From contig JAAZAN010000111.1 in NCBI GenBank assembly GCA_012514315.1, forward strand, positions 1-64,000: a DNA stretch of 64,000 bases, read 5' to 3'. Below are positions 28,799 to 38,014 of this stretch, piece by piece. The notes beneath the pieces were generated by a model, which was not told the origin of the DNA, did no database searches, and was given only the letters and a program-made list of their open reading frames with translations. The position numbers were made by a program, and so were the translations under genes. This DNA comes from Chloroflexota bacterium (GTDB lineage Bacteria > Chloroflexota > Anaerolineae > B4-G1). Within the stretch, counting starts at the first letter, position 1; every line of letters starts with the position of its first letter.

Positions 28799-30196
28799 AT
28801 GAAGATGTTTTTGTTGCGTCGCACTCCGATCAGGTTATCTCTCGCAGTCGCGTTGTTGGTGGGTGTATTGGGACTGATGCATGTAGCGGCGGCGGCTTCG
28901 TCCGATCAGCAGAGCAAGTCTGACTGCGCTGCCCTGCTGTCAGATGATGCTGTGTGGGCGGCTACCGACGAGGTGCTCGTTCCGGCCGGACCGTTCTCTA
29001 TGGGGTGTTCTGGGGATCTATCGAGCGTGAAATGCGACCAGGACGCACGCCCTATTCACACCGTGTACGTCAGTGCGTTCTACATCGATCGTACAGAGGT
29101 CACGAATAGCCAGTATGCTGCCTGCGTCGCTGCAGGTGCGTGTCGCGCGCCTCTCTCGCGAAGGTCCGCGACCCGGTCAGATTACTACACCAACCCCCTC
29201 TATCGGGATCATCCTGTCCTGCATGTCGACTGGGCTCGGGCGAATGAGTACTGTGTGTGGAGAGGAAAGCGACTGCCCACCGAGGCCGAGTGGGAGAAAG
29301 CTGCACGTGGGACAGACCTTCGATTGTTTGCGTGGGGAGATAGTTTTCCGACCTGTGAGCGGGCGAATCTGGCGCTGTATACCAGTACGGGGGAAGTGGT
29401 GCACTGTCAGCCGGACACGGTCGCGGTGGGTAGTTACTCATCTGGCGCCAGCCCCTACGGTGCATTGGACATGATGGGCAACGTTCGGGAATGGGTCAAC
29501 GATCTCTACGAGAGCCGCTACTACTACGATTCTCCCTACTTCAACCCTGTTGGCCCGGCTACGACGGACAAGATGGAGAGTCTGGTGCGTGGAGGGTCCT
29601 GGAAGGATCACATTGACGGGGGAAACAATACATGGGTTCGGATTGACGAGGCGGGGATCTACGATGGAGAGGCCATCGGGTTTCGATGCGCCAGACCGAC
29701 AATGGATCCGCCTCGTGCCCCTACGCCGACACCGACGCCCTATGCCTCTGTAGTAATCGGGCAGGATGGCGGCGCCTTCTGGTTAGCTGATTCAGAGCAC
29801 CTGACACTGCTCAGTGTGCCGTCTGGGACTTTGCCCGTGGATACGGTGTTCACACTCTCTCATAGCGCTCAATCCAACATCCAGGGTGAGCTGCAGGGTC
29901 TCGATCACTTCGTATACCTGGATACCCACCCGCCTCTGCCGGTATCTGGGATTGCCTCAATGGACGCTGCCGGGCCGCAAGTCGAGCTTACGCTGGGATA
30001 CTCTCGATTGAGGGGGGTGATTCCGGAGACTATCAGTCTGTACCATCTTGAGTCAACCGGTTGGCTCACGAGCGGCATCACTGTGGTCAAACAGCATAGC
30101 CATCATCTTGTGGCCTGGGTCGAGCGAACCGGGGTGTATGGTGTGCTGGGCAGAACAAACCGACGTTATTTGCCTGTCCTCGTGCGGGGTGACTAG
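28799..30196 (+). CDS. Formylglycine-generating-enzyme-like (SUMF1) secreted protein
   Basis: VPAGPFSMGCSGD...YIDRTEVTNSQYAACVAAGACR...WARANEYCVWRGKRLPTEAEWEKAARG...MMGNVREWVNDLY...GGSWKD...GFRCAR; Pro/Thr linker and C-terminal RRYLPVLVRGD. Confidence 0.92.
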   Translation: MKMFLLRRTPIRLSLAVALLVGVLGLMHVAAAASSDQQSKSDCAALLSDDAVWAATDEVLVPAGPFSMGCSGDLSSVKCDQDARPIHTVYVSAFYIDRTEVTNSQYAACVAAGACRAPLSRRSATRSDYYTNPLYRDHPVLHVDWARANEYCVWRGKRLPTEAEWEKAARGTDLRLFAWGDSFPTCERANLALYTSTGEVVHCQPDTVAVGSYSSGASPYGALDMMGNVREWVNDLYESRYYYDSPYFNPVGPATTDKMESLVRGGSWKDHIDGGNNTWVRIDEAGIYDGEAIGFRCARPTMDPPRAPTPTPTPYASVVIGQDGGAFWLADSEHLTLLSVPSGTLPVDTVFTLSHSAQSNIQGELQGLDHFVYLDTHPPLPVSGIASMDAAGPQVELTLGYSRLRGVIPETISLYHLESTGWLTSGITVVKQHSHHLVAWVERTGVYGVLGRTNRRYLPVLVRGD

Positions 30197-30224
30197 ACCG
30201 CACGCTCGGAGTTCCAGACAGGTG

Positions 30225-30253
30225 TTGACCGGATGATGTGACCATGGTATGAT
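30225..30253 (+). promoter_or_regulatory. Sigma70-like promoter for the DUF4956-CotH-VTC operon
   Basis: TTGACC-N17-TATGAT in the 126-nt gap between SUMF1 and DUF4956. Confidence 0.55.
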
Positions 30254-30322
30254 GACCTCCCGCGAGTTCACTGCGGACTAGAACGAGTCGACAAGTTGGA
30301 TCGATAGGTAGGTAAGGTCAAT

Positions 30323-30988
30323 ATGACGGTTCAAGCACCGTTTTCACTTGGCGCGCTCGCGCTGAACATGGCCATAGGGCTGATCCTGTCCCTCGTCGTG
30401 GCCTGGTACTACGAGTACTACGGTCAGTCGTTATCCAATCGCCGCAAGTTTGCACAGTTGTTGCCTGTCCTCACGTTGACGACAACCCTGGTGATCTCTA
30501 TCATCAAGTCGTCTCTGGCGCTGTCGTTGGGGCTGGTCGGTGCACTCTCCATCGTTCGGTTTCGCACGGCGATCAAAGAGCCGGAGGAGCTCATGTTCCT
30601 GTTCGTCGCAATTGCCATCGGCCTTGGGGTTGGCGCCGATCAGCGTTGGGCAGCGGCCATAGGTGTGCTTGTTGTGTTGGGCTACATGGCACTGCGAATG
30701 GTGTTTGAGCGTAAGCGCGACACCCACAACCTGTACCTGAATGTGATGGTCGAGGAAAATGAGGGACAGGATTCACTCTTCAGTCGAGTGAACGCCCGCC
30801 TGCTGGAACACCTGGACGCAGTCGATTTTCGTCGCCTCGATAGCTGCAATGGCACGCTGCAGCTTACATACTTTGTCCAGTGTCGCTCACCCCAAGCGCT
30901 GAATGACTTGATTGATGACCTGAAGCGAACCTTCCCAGTCACTGAGGTGAGCTTCATGCAGCAGGAACAGGTGTTGGGGGGTAGTTGA
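30323..30988 (+). CDS. DUF4956-family membrane protein
   Basis: Small multi-TM protein with ALSLGLVGALSIVRFRTAIKEPEELMFLFVAIAIGLGVGADQ; next to VTC/CotH genes. Confidence 0.85.
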   Translation: MTVQAPFSLGALALNMAIGLILSLVVAWYYEYYGQSLSNRRKFAQLLPVLTLTTTLVISIIKSSLALSLGLVGALSIVRFRTAIKEPEELMFLFVAIAIGLGVGADQRWAAAIGVLVVLGYMALRMVFERKRDTHNLYLNVMVEENEGQDSLFSRVNARLLEHLDAVDFRRLDSCNGTLQLTYFVQCRSPQALNDLIDDLKRTFPVTEVSFMQQEQVLGGS

Positions 30989-32667
30989 GAGTTACGTCAG
31001 GGGGTGATCGTGCCACACCCTCAGTGTCTGCCCAGCGCCCAACCGCGAGACCCAGCGCCGCCTTTCAGGCTGGGCTGCTGATTCTGGCTTTCTTGCTGGG
31101 ATTTGTAGTCTGTCAGGGCGATTGGCATCGCCCGCTGACCGCCTGGGTCGCCTCCTTCGTTCAGCGTCCTGCGTTCACCGTCACCGCGTTGCTTCATCGT
31201 TCGGAATTACCCTCGCTGGGGATTGACCTGTCCTTCCGGAACTACCAGAGCCTGCTGGAGGTGCGTTCCCACGCAGTGGCCCAGGGGTCTCATTCCGTGC
31301 AGGATCTGGACTACGTTCCGGCGACTGTTCGATTGGTTGGAGATGCATCGTCGGTCCTGATGCGTTTCCCGGCGGGATCAGTGGAGAGGTTGGCTGGCGA
31401 CAGATGGCCGTTTGAGGTACTGGTCGAAGACGGAGATCTGTTCGGCATGCGTCACCTGCGCCTGACGCCCGCTGACGAATTCGTTTTGATGACTTGGGGA
31501 TACCTTGAGACATTGCGGCAGAGCGGGCTTCTGTCTGTGCGCTACGAACCCGTTCGAGTAGTCCTGAATGGCACGCCCAAGGGGCTCTATGTGGTGGAGG
31601 AAGTGCCCACTATCGACTCGCTGGAGATGTGGGGGCGAGCCACAGACGTCATTGTGAGCTATGATCAGAGTGCGTACTGGGAGGCGAGAACCCGTCTTCG
31701 GGATGCACTGCCCGGCGGCGGGTTTCAGTATGCCCGGATTACCACGCTGTGCCCATCGACGCCGGCTGGGACGGATGAGGAGCTCACTGGCGCCGATCAT
31801 CAGTCAATGGCCATCTGTGACAGGGCGAGCGCCGACCTGCAGGCGCTACAAACGGGCGATCGCGCTCCGTCGGAGCTCCTGGATGCTGAGAAGGTGGGCG
31901 AGTTCCTGGCGCTGACCACGCTCTGGCGGGGGACGGCACAACTGGACTGGCGAGCTGTGCACTGGGTGTACGATCCGGTTGCGGCGCGCTTTGAGCTGAT
32001 TGGCACGGCCAGTATGTTCACACCCATAGCGCCTCTCCCCAGTACCTACACGGATGATCCCCTGATTCAGGTCGCCTACGTGCGCGCGCTCGAGAGGTTC
32101 AGCAACCCGGATTTCCTTGCAGAACTGCGAACGAGCTTACAAGCCGATCTTGAGGCGATGCAGCTCGCTCTAGGGACCGATCTGGGGTACTTTGAGCTAC
32201 CCTGGGCGGTGTTGGAGTCGAATCAGGATGTGATGCGACGTCAGATCACTCCCTCACAGCCGCTGTTTGCCTCCATCGGGGCAGATCAGGCCACGCTGAC
32301 GCTCAATCTGGTAAACACACAGCCGTTTCCCATCGAGATCCTCGATCTCGACATCGGTGAGAGCTTTCTGCTTCCGGTCTCCAGGTCGTGGGTAGATCCC
32401 GCGTCTCAGGATGGCCTGGTCAATGCTGGAGTCGCTGACGCTTCTGACAGTGTGGTTCTGCATGCCGCCAGAGCTGAGGGGCCGTATGTTGTTCTCCTGA
32501 GAGTACCATCGGAGTCCCTGCCTACCGATATTGGATGGGCCCAGCAGACTCCTGGGGCAATCCAGGTTATCACTCGAGTTGTCGGACGCCCGGCGCAACG
32601 GATTGCGGTGACTGTCTATCCAGATGATCCCACAGTGTTTCCCTCATCAGGAGAAACCCTGCCGTGA
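30985..32667 (+). CDS. CotH-like protein with apparently lost active-site residues
   Basis: Aligns by eye with the CotH paralog 33377-35989 (GYLETLRQSGLLSVRYEPVRVVLNGTPKGLYVVEEV; DPLIQVAYVRALERFSNPDFLAELRTSL) but HN and DTD motifs are replaced. Confidence 0.7.
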   Translation: MRVTSGGDRATPSVSAQRPTARPSAAFQAGLLILAFLLGFVVCQGDWHRPLTAWVASFVQRPAFTVTALLHRSELPSLGIDLSFRNYQSLLEVRSHAVAQGSHSVQDLDYVPATVRLVGDASSVLMRFPAGSVERLAGDRWPFEVLVEDGDLFGMRHLRLTPADEFVLMTWGYLETLRQSGLLSVRYEPVRVVLNGTPKGLYVVEEVPTIDSLEMWGRATDVIVSYDQSAYWEARTRLRDALPGGGFQYARITTLCPSTPAGTDEELTGADHQSMAICDRASADLQALQTGDRAPSELLDAEKVGEFLALTTLWRGTAQLDWRAVHWVYDPVAARFELIGTASMFTPIAPLPSTYTDDPLIQVAYVRALERFSNPDFLAELRTSLQADLEAMQLALGTDLGYFELPWAVLESNQDVMRRQITPSQPLFASIGADQATLTLNLVNTQPFPIEILDLDIGESFLLPVSRSWVDPASQDGLVNAGVADASDSVVLHAARAEGPYVVLLRVPSESLPTDIGWAQQTPGAIQVITRVVGRPAQRIAVTVYPDDPTVFPSSGETLP

Positions 32668-33380
32668 TGACGCATGCCGAGGCGCCCCGTTACGAGGTGA
32701 AAATGCCATGCCCGCTGCATTATCTGCACGGGGTATCTGCCTGGGTTCGGCTGGACTCCGCACATTGGTATGCACCTTACCCACAGCGTCAGATCAACAA
32801 CATCTACTTTGATACGCCAGACTGCCAGAACCTCAATGAGAACTTAGCGGGTTCGTCGGATCGGAGCAAGTTGCGACTGCGGTGGTATGGTTCCTCCCTG
32901 AATACTATCTCCAGGGCGCGGCTTGAGCTCAAGTACCGAGAGGGTGCAGTGATCTGGAAAGCAATCTGGCCGCTTGATGTTACCGCTGACCTATCTGGCC
33001 TGTCGTGGTCTGCAGTCTGTCGACTGCTTCGCGAGGCTGCGGATGTCGATGCCAGGTTGCTCCTGAACCAACCCGTGTTTCCTGCCTTGATCAACAGCTA
33101 TCGGCGTAGGTACTATGTTACACGAGATCGCACAGTCCGGCTGACCATTGATACCGATATCAAGGCATACTATCAGCGATCTACGAACCGTCCGAACCTG
33201 CGACGGCCGGTGTATGTGGCGGACCACGCTGTCGTTGAACTCAAGGCTGCGACAGACAATCTATCCTATGAGCGACTTGCCGAGGTCATCGGGCGGTTTC
33301 CGCTGCGCCCCGATCGTCACTCCAAGTACGCTCAGGGCATGCTCGCAGCGCCAGATTTTGAGGGAGTCGAGTTACTATGA
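32664..33380 (+). CDS. VTC-domain (polyphosphate polymerase domain, TTM fold) protein
   Basis: RYEVKMPCP, INNIYFDTPD, SKLRLRWYG, RLELKYREGAVIWKAIWPL, SYRRRYYVTRDRTVRLTIDTDIKAY, VVELKAA, SKYAQGML. Confidence 0.88.
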   Translation: MMTHAEAPRYEVKMPCPLHYLHGVSAWVRLDSAHWYAPYPQRQINNIYFDTPDCQNLNENLAGSSDRSKLRLRWYGSSLNTISRARLELKYREGAVIWKAIWPLDVTADLSGLSWSAVCRLLREAADVDARLLLNQPVFPALINSYRRRYYVTRDRTVRLTIDTDIKAYYQRSTNRPNLRRPVYVADHAVVELKAATDNLSYERLAEVIGRFPLRPDRHSKYAQGMLAAPDFEGVELL

Positions 33381-35989
33381 GAGCGCCTCGCGTATCACTG
33401 CCCATCGTAGTGATCATGCTGGTATTCGCTTTTGGCGCCGGTGTTCTTTTCACACGTCTTCCAGGTGATGGCACTCTGTCCTTGCAGTCTCAGACTCTCT
33501 CTCCTCAGCCGCCTACTCCTCTACCCCCCACACCTATCCCGCTTGATACACCTACGCCGATATCAGAGGGGGCTGGGAGCATCTTGGATACTCTCTACGT
33601 CGAGATTCCGCCGCGAGGGCTGGCCAAGATCGAGGCGAAGCGCGAGGAAGCTTTGCAGCTTGGAATTCTGCTGGCCAGTGGAGGCGACTACGTTCCGGCC
33701 ACCATCCGGGCGGGAAATGACGAAATCGCGGTCGAGCTTCGCCTCAAGGGCGACTGGGCCGATCACTTTGCTCACGACAAGTGGTCGTTTCGCGTGCGTA
33801 CTACAGGCGATCAGTATCTGTATGGTATGAGTGTGTTCTCCCTTCAGGATCCCTCCACACGAAGCTTCCTGAATGAATGGCTGTTTCTGGAGAATGCCCG
33901 TCGAGAGGGGGTGCTCACAGTCGGGTATCGTTTCGTTCATATTGTGCTTAACGGTGAGTACAAGGGGATCTACGCGGTGGAAGAGGGTTTCCGCAAGGAG
34001 TTGGTGGAATCACAGGATCGTCGGGAGGGCCCTATCATCCGCTATGATGAAGACCTGGTGTGGGAGTATCGCGCCTTCTACGATGACCAACTTGTCCCCT
34101 ACGGGGTCAACGCATTCCACATCATCGATGCATTCCAGTCAGGGCGGATCGCTGCAGATTCAGTTCTGTCTGCCCAGCGCGATGCTGCCGTCGGCCTCCT
34201 GCGTGCGCAATGGACCGGCGAACGATCGGCCGCTGACGTTTTCGATCTGGAGACGATGGGGCGCTTCCTTGCGCTCACAGACCTATGGTGCGCGCCACAC
34301 GGTTTGATCTGGCACAATCTGCGCTACTACTACAATCCAATCACAGCCCGCCTGGAACCGATCGCCTTCGATACCGATGCACTGGTCGGCGATCTGGAGA
34401 TGATGGGGCTGCCACTGAGCGCCTTTTACCATGACCCGATTCTGCAAGCCGCCTACGTGCAGGAGTTGTGGCGTATGAGTCAGCCGGGTTACGTGGAGGC
34501 GCTAGAAGCCGAGCTGGGGCCTCAGTTTGAGGCATTGCGGGCTGCGCTGGAACCCGAGTTCAGGGCGGACGTGCTTGCGCCTCCCTGGGATGCGTTGAGG
34601 CGCAGGCAGGAGCTGGCACGACAGGTGCTGACTCCGTACCAGATGGTGTATGCCTATGTACAGGGGAGTCAAGCTGGACCAACGGGCACTGTTCAGATCG
34701 ATGTCGGCAACCTGCTGGACCTTCCCGTTGAGATCGTCGGCATGTTTGCGGATGGCGAGGTGATTCCAGGCCAGAAGGGCTGGGTGGACCGGGACTCCTA
34801 TGATCTCATTGCCTCGCCATCGCAGCGCCAGGAAGAGGCGCTCGTTCTGCGGCCCCTGGATCATGAGGCAACCTTCATGCCCTACGTCCACCTGCGTATT
34901 CCGCTGCCGGATGGTGTGGAGGTCTCGAGCGACACAGAGTTTGAGATCGTTACCCGGCTGTGGGGTCTCACGCAGACGTTGACACAGACTGTGATGCCGG
35001 GTTATGCACAACCTTTGGCAGAGGGTCCGCAACCCGCCGCTCCTAGCGTCGAGCAGGCTCTGGAGCAGTACCCTTACCTTCAGCGAGTCGAGGGCGAGGA
35101 GATGTTCGCGATCCCCAGCGGCACGTGGGATGTAGAGGGCAACCTGGTGTTGCCTGAGGGTTTCGGTCTGCGATTGGGGCCTGGAACGACGCTGCGCTTC
35201 GAGCGGGAGAGCTTATTGCTGGCCAGTGGTCCACTTGACTTCCGAGGCGATGAGGACGCGCCGATTGTGTTTGAACCGGTCGATGATGAGTGGTGGGGTA
35301 TCGTTGTGTTGAATGCGGCAGCGCCCTCGACGTGGCGGTATGTCACCGTCGACCGCTCATCTCCGGTGGCGCGGGATGGCTGGACACTGACCGGCGGTAT
35401 CACATTCTATCAGAGTGCGATCCGCCTGGATCACTGTCGCATTATCAACGCGCTGGGTGAGGATGGAATCAATGTTGTGCGGGCTCAATTCCAGTTCGTC
35501 AACAGCGAGTTCGGACCAACTGTCTCCGATGCGTTCGATGGGGATTTCGCGTGGGGGACGGTTGAGCGGTGTGTGTTCCACAATGTGGACGCCGACGGTA
35601 TCGACGTCAGTGGGTCGCAGGTAGAGGTCAGCGATGTCCGGTTCATCAACATCGGTGACAAGGGACTCTCAGTGGGCGAGGGCAGCCAGTTGACCGCTCG
35701 GAACATCTACGTTGAGAATGCCGATTTCGGGGCCGCGAGTAAGGACCGGTCTCACCTCACACTGTCGAATGCCACGATCGTGGGCGCACGAGTGGCTGGT
35801 CTGGCTGCCTACATCAAGAAACCCAGCTATGGCCCGGCGTCGATCACGGCTGAGGCGGTCGCCTTCGTGGATGTCCCGGCTGACCGTGCTCTGCTCGTTG
35901 AGGTCGGGAGTTGGATCGACCTGGATGGTGTGAGGACCTATGGCGTCGACGTGGATGTCGAAGCGCTCTACGAGAAGTGGACGGAGTAG
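33377..35989 (+). CDS. CotH kinase family protein fused to a right-handed beta-helix
   Basis: LRLKGDWADHF...KWSFRVRT...VLNGEYKGIYAVEE...WHNLRYYYNPITARLEPIAFDTDAL; C-terminal repeats AIRLDHCRIINALGEDGINVV...VERCVFHNVDADGIDVSGS. Confidence 0.88.
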   Translation: MRAPRVSLPIVVIMLVFAFGAGVLFTRLPGDGTLSLQSQTLSPQPPTPLPPTPIPLDTPTPISEGAGSILDTLYVEIPPRGLAKIEAKREEALQLGILLASGGDYVPATIRAGNDEIAVELRLKGDWADHFAHDKWSFRVRTTGDQYLYGMSVFSLQDPSTRSFLNEWLFLENARREGVLTVGYRFVHIVLNGEYKGIYAVEEGFRKELVESQDRREGPIIRYDEDLVWEYRAFYDDQLVPYGVNAFHIIDAFQSGRIAADSVLSAQRDAAVGLLRAQWTGERSAADVFDLETMGRFLALTDLWCAPHGLIWHNLRYYYNPITARLEPIAFDTDALVGDLEMMGLPLSAFYHDPILQAAYVQELWRMSQPGYVEALEAELGPQFEALRAALEPEFRADVLAPPWDALRRRQELARQVLTPYQMVYAYVQGSQAGPTGTVQIDVGNLLDLPVEIVGMFADGEVIPGQKGWVDRDSYDLIASPSQRQEEALVLRPLDHEATFMPYVHLRIPLPDGVEVSSDTEFEIVTRLWGLTQTLTQTVMPGYAQPLAEGPQPAAPSVEQALEQYPYLQRVEGEEMFAIPSGTWDVEGNLVLPEGFGLRLGPGTTLRFERESLLLASGPLDFRGDEDAPIVFEPVDDEWWGIVVLNAAAPSTWRYVTVDRSSPVARDGWTLTGGITFYQSAIRLDHCRIINALGEDGINVVRAQFQFVNSEFGPTVSDAFDGDFAWGTVERCVFHNVDADGIDVSGSQVEVSDVRFINIGDKGLSVGEGSQLTARNIYVENADFGAASKDRSHLTLSNATIVGARVAGLAAYIKKPSYGPASITAEAVAFVDVPADRALLVEVGSWIDLDGVRTYGVDVDVEALYEKWTE

Positions 35990-35992
35990 GAA

Positions 35993-38014
35993 TTGGACAT
36001 GTCCGGACGTCCACTGCGGGCTAGGCCTGGACGTGCTCGGCGGGTATTCCTCGGGCTCTGTCTAGCGATCCCACCCGTGATCGCTGCACTGTGGGGCGGT
36101 GCCCTCACTGATTCCGCCTATGCGGGGTTCCGAAGGGCGGAGAACATCGCTGCGGGTCAAGGATGGGCGGTCCAGGGATTGGCGTGGCCCCTCGTGGTCG
36201 CCAGCCTCCTGCACCTGCCACTGCATTCGGCCGCCGTGTTGCTGAGCACGACTGGGTGGATCATTGCGGTTCTTGGCTGGTTCCTGATAGGGCTCAAGCT
36301 TGAACATCCCACCTTCTCTGTCGGGGCTGCCGTCCTGTTGGCGCTGCATCCATTGCAGGGCCGTGCGCTGGGGCTCGAGCCCGGCCTGGTGATGGGGCTG
36401 CTCGCGATGGCGACATATCTTGTGGTACAGGATCGTCTTGTCGGCGCGCTCATCATTGTACCGGTGCTCGTGGTCATTGGACCGCTGGCGCTCTCGTTCC
36501 TGGTCCCTTTACTCGTGTTCAGTTGGATCCGAAGAGGGTCTGGACTCAGATTGGAGCATGTCACTGTCTGTGCCGCCATCAGTGTGGCATGCTACGTCGT
36601 AGCAGCGATGGTTTCTGGCAGATGGGACGATCCAAGTCTGACGACCTCTTTCCTGGCTGTGATTCAGGTTCTCGTAGCGGCTGGCATCTCGATCTCTACC
36701 CGCAGGTTGTCCCGGTGGCCCCTTTCGAATGGGGTTGCCGCTCTGTGTCTCGCCGCCCTGGTGCTGGGACAGACGAGTGTCCTGGTGCAGGGCTGGCGAT
36801 TGCGGCCTGTCGATAGATCGATGCTGTACGAGACGCTGGCTCAATGGTTGAAGGAAGAGGCGTTGCCAGATGAGACCGTCGGTGTGCGTGATCCGGCGCA
36901 CCTGGGATATCTCTCTGGATACAGCACAATTCGCCTGCCTGACACCGGTCACACATCTGTGTTGCTTGCCACTATCGAGCGGATGCGCCCTGACTACTGT
37001 GTGGCGCTGGGCAGTCTGGCCTGGCAAGGTGCTGTGCGTCAGCCATGGTTCCAGGAACGATACGAGCAGGTTCATCAGTTCGTGAACTCCAGTGATTCAG
37101 CGACGTCACTCACGGTATATCGCTATGTGCAATCACGGTTCGATGAAGGGGACTTCGCCGAAGTATCAACGGCCTTTGTTTCCGACGCTCGTGAAGTCGT
37201 TGAGCTGACTGGCTACCGCCTGGACAGCCAACGTATCACACCAGGTGAGCCTCTCTACCTCACGCTCTACTGGCGAGCTGCTAGGCATTTGGACCAACCA
37301 CTATATCTCACCCTGCGCCTGGTCGATCCAGTAGCGGGAGAGAGCTGGCTGGAGATTGAGAACCGTGCACCAGGTGGACTGGCGACCGATCTGTGGAACG
37401 TCGCGACACAGATTGATGACCGCTATACGATCGTGCCTCCTGCGGGCCTACCTCGGGGGGATTACATACTGGACGTCGCGCTTTACCGGTCCAATGGTGC
37501 GTCACTGACAGTATCAGGCGGTGGCGCATCTGAGGAAAATAGGTTGGTTATTGCCCGGGTCACTTATCCTCCCAGCGTGAGTAGTCAACCGGTCAAGCCT
37601 GATCATGCTTCTGGTGCGACCTTCGGCGATGAGATCGAGCTAGTCGGATATGATATCAGAGAACGTGTCCGGCCGGGCGAGACGCTGCGCGTGGCGTTGT
37701 ATTGGCATGTCCTGAAGCCGGTCCCCCAAGACTACAAGGTCTTTGTCCATCTGATGGGCCCTCAAGGGGAGGCGGTAGTGCAGGATGATGGTGTGCCGGT
37801 GAACTGGACCTACCCGACGACGCGCTGGCAGCCGGGTGACACAATCCGAGATGAACACATTCTGACGCTGCCTCAGTCGGCTCCTCGTGGTGACTACCAG
37901 CTCAATATCGGTCTATACGATCAAGCGGACGGTGAGCGTCCCGTCGTTGTTGATGATGCTGGCAATGAGCTTGCGGACCGACTAGTAACGCTGATGTGCA
38001 TTCAGGTGCGATGA
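35993..38014 (+). CDS. GT-C-like multi-TM membrane protein with C-terminal beta-modules
   Basis: LTDSAYAGFRRAENIAAGQGWAVQG resembles GT-C first-loop D-A-Y-x-x-F-R-x-A-x-N; C-terminal QDYKVFVHLMGPQGEAVVQDDGVP module; alternative ATG at 35999. Confidence 0.7.
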   Translation: MDMSGRPLRARPGRARRVFLGLCLAIPPVIAALWGGALTDSAYAGFRRAENIAAGQGWAVQGLAWPLVVASLLHLPLHSAAVLLSTTGWIIAVLGWFLIGLKLEHPTFSVGAAVLLALHPLQGRALGLEPGLVMGLLAMATYLVVQDRLVGALIIVPVLVVIGPLALSFLVPLLVFSWIRRGSGLRLEHVTVCAAISVACYVVAAMVSGRWDDPSLTTSFLAVIQVLVAAGISISTRRLSRWPLSNGVAALCLAALVLGQTSVLVQGWRLRPVDRSMLYETLAQWLKEEALPDETVGVRDPAHLGYLSGYSTIRLPDTGHTSVLLATIERMRPDYCVALGSLAWQGAVRQPWFQERYEQVHQFVNSSDSATSLTVYRYVQSRFDEGDFAEVSTAFVSDAREVVELTGYRLDSQRITPGEPLYLTLYWRAARHLDQPLYLTLRLVDPVAGESWLEIENRAPGGLATDLWNVATQIDDRYTIVPPAGLPRGDYILDVALYRSNGASLTVSGGGASEENRLVIARVTYPPSVSSQPVKPDHASGATFGDEIELVGYDIRERVRPGETLRVALYWHVLKPVPQDYKVFVHLMGPQGEAVVQDDGVPVNWTYPTTRWQPGDTIRDEHILTLPQSAPRGDYQLNIGLYDQADGERPVVVDDAGNELADRLVTLMCIQVR

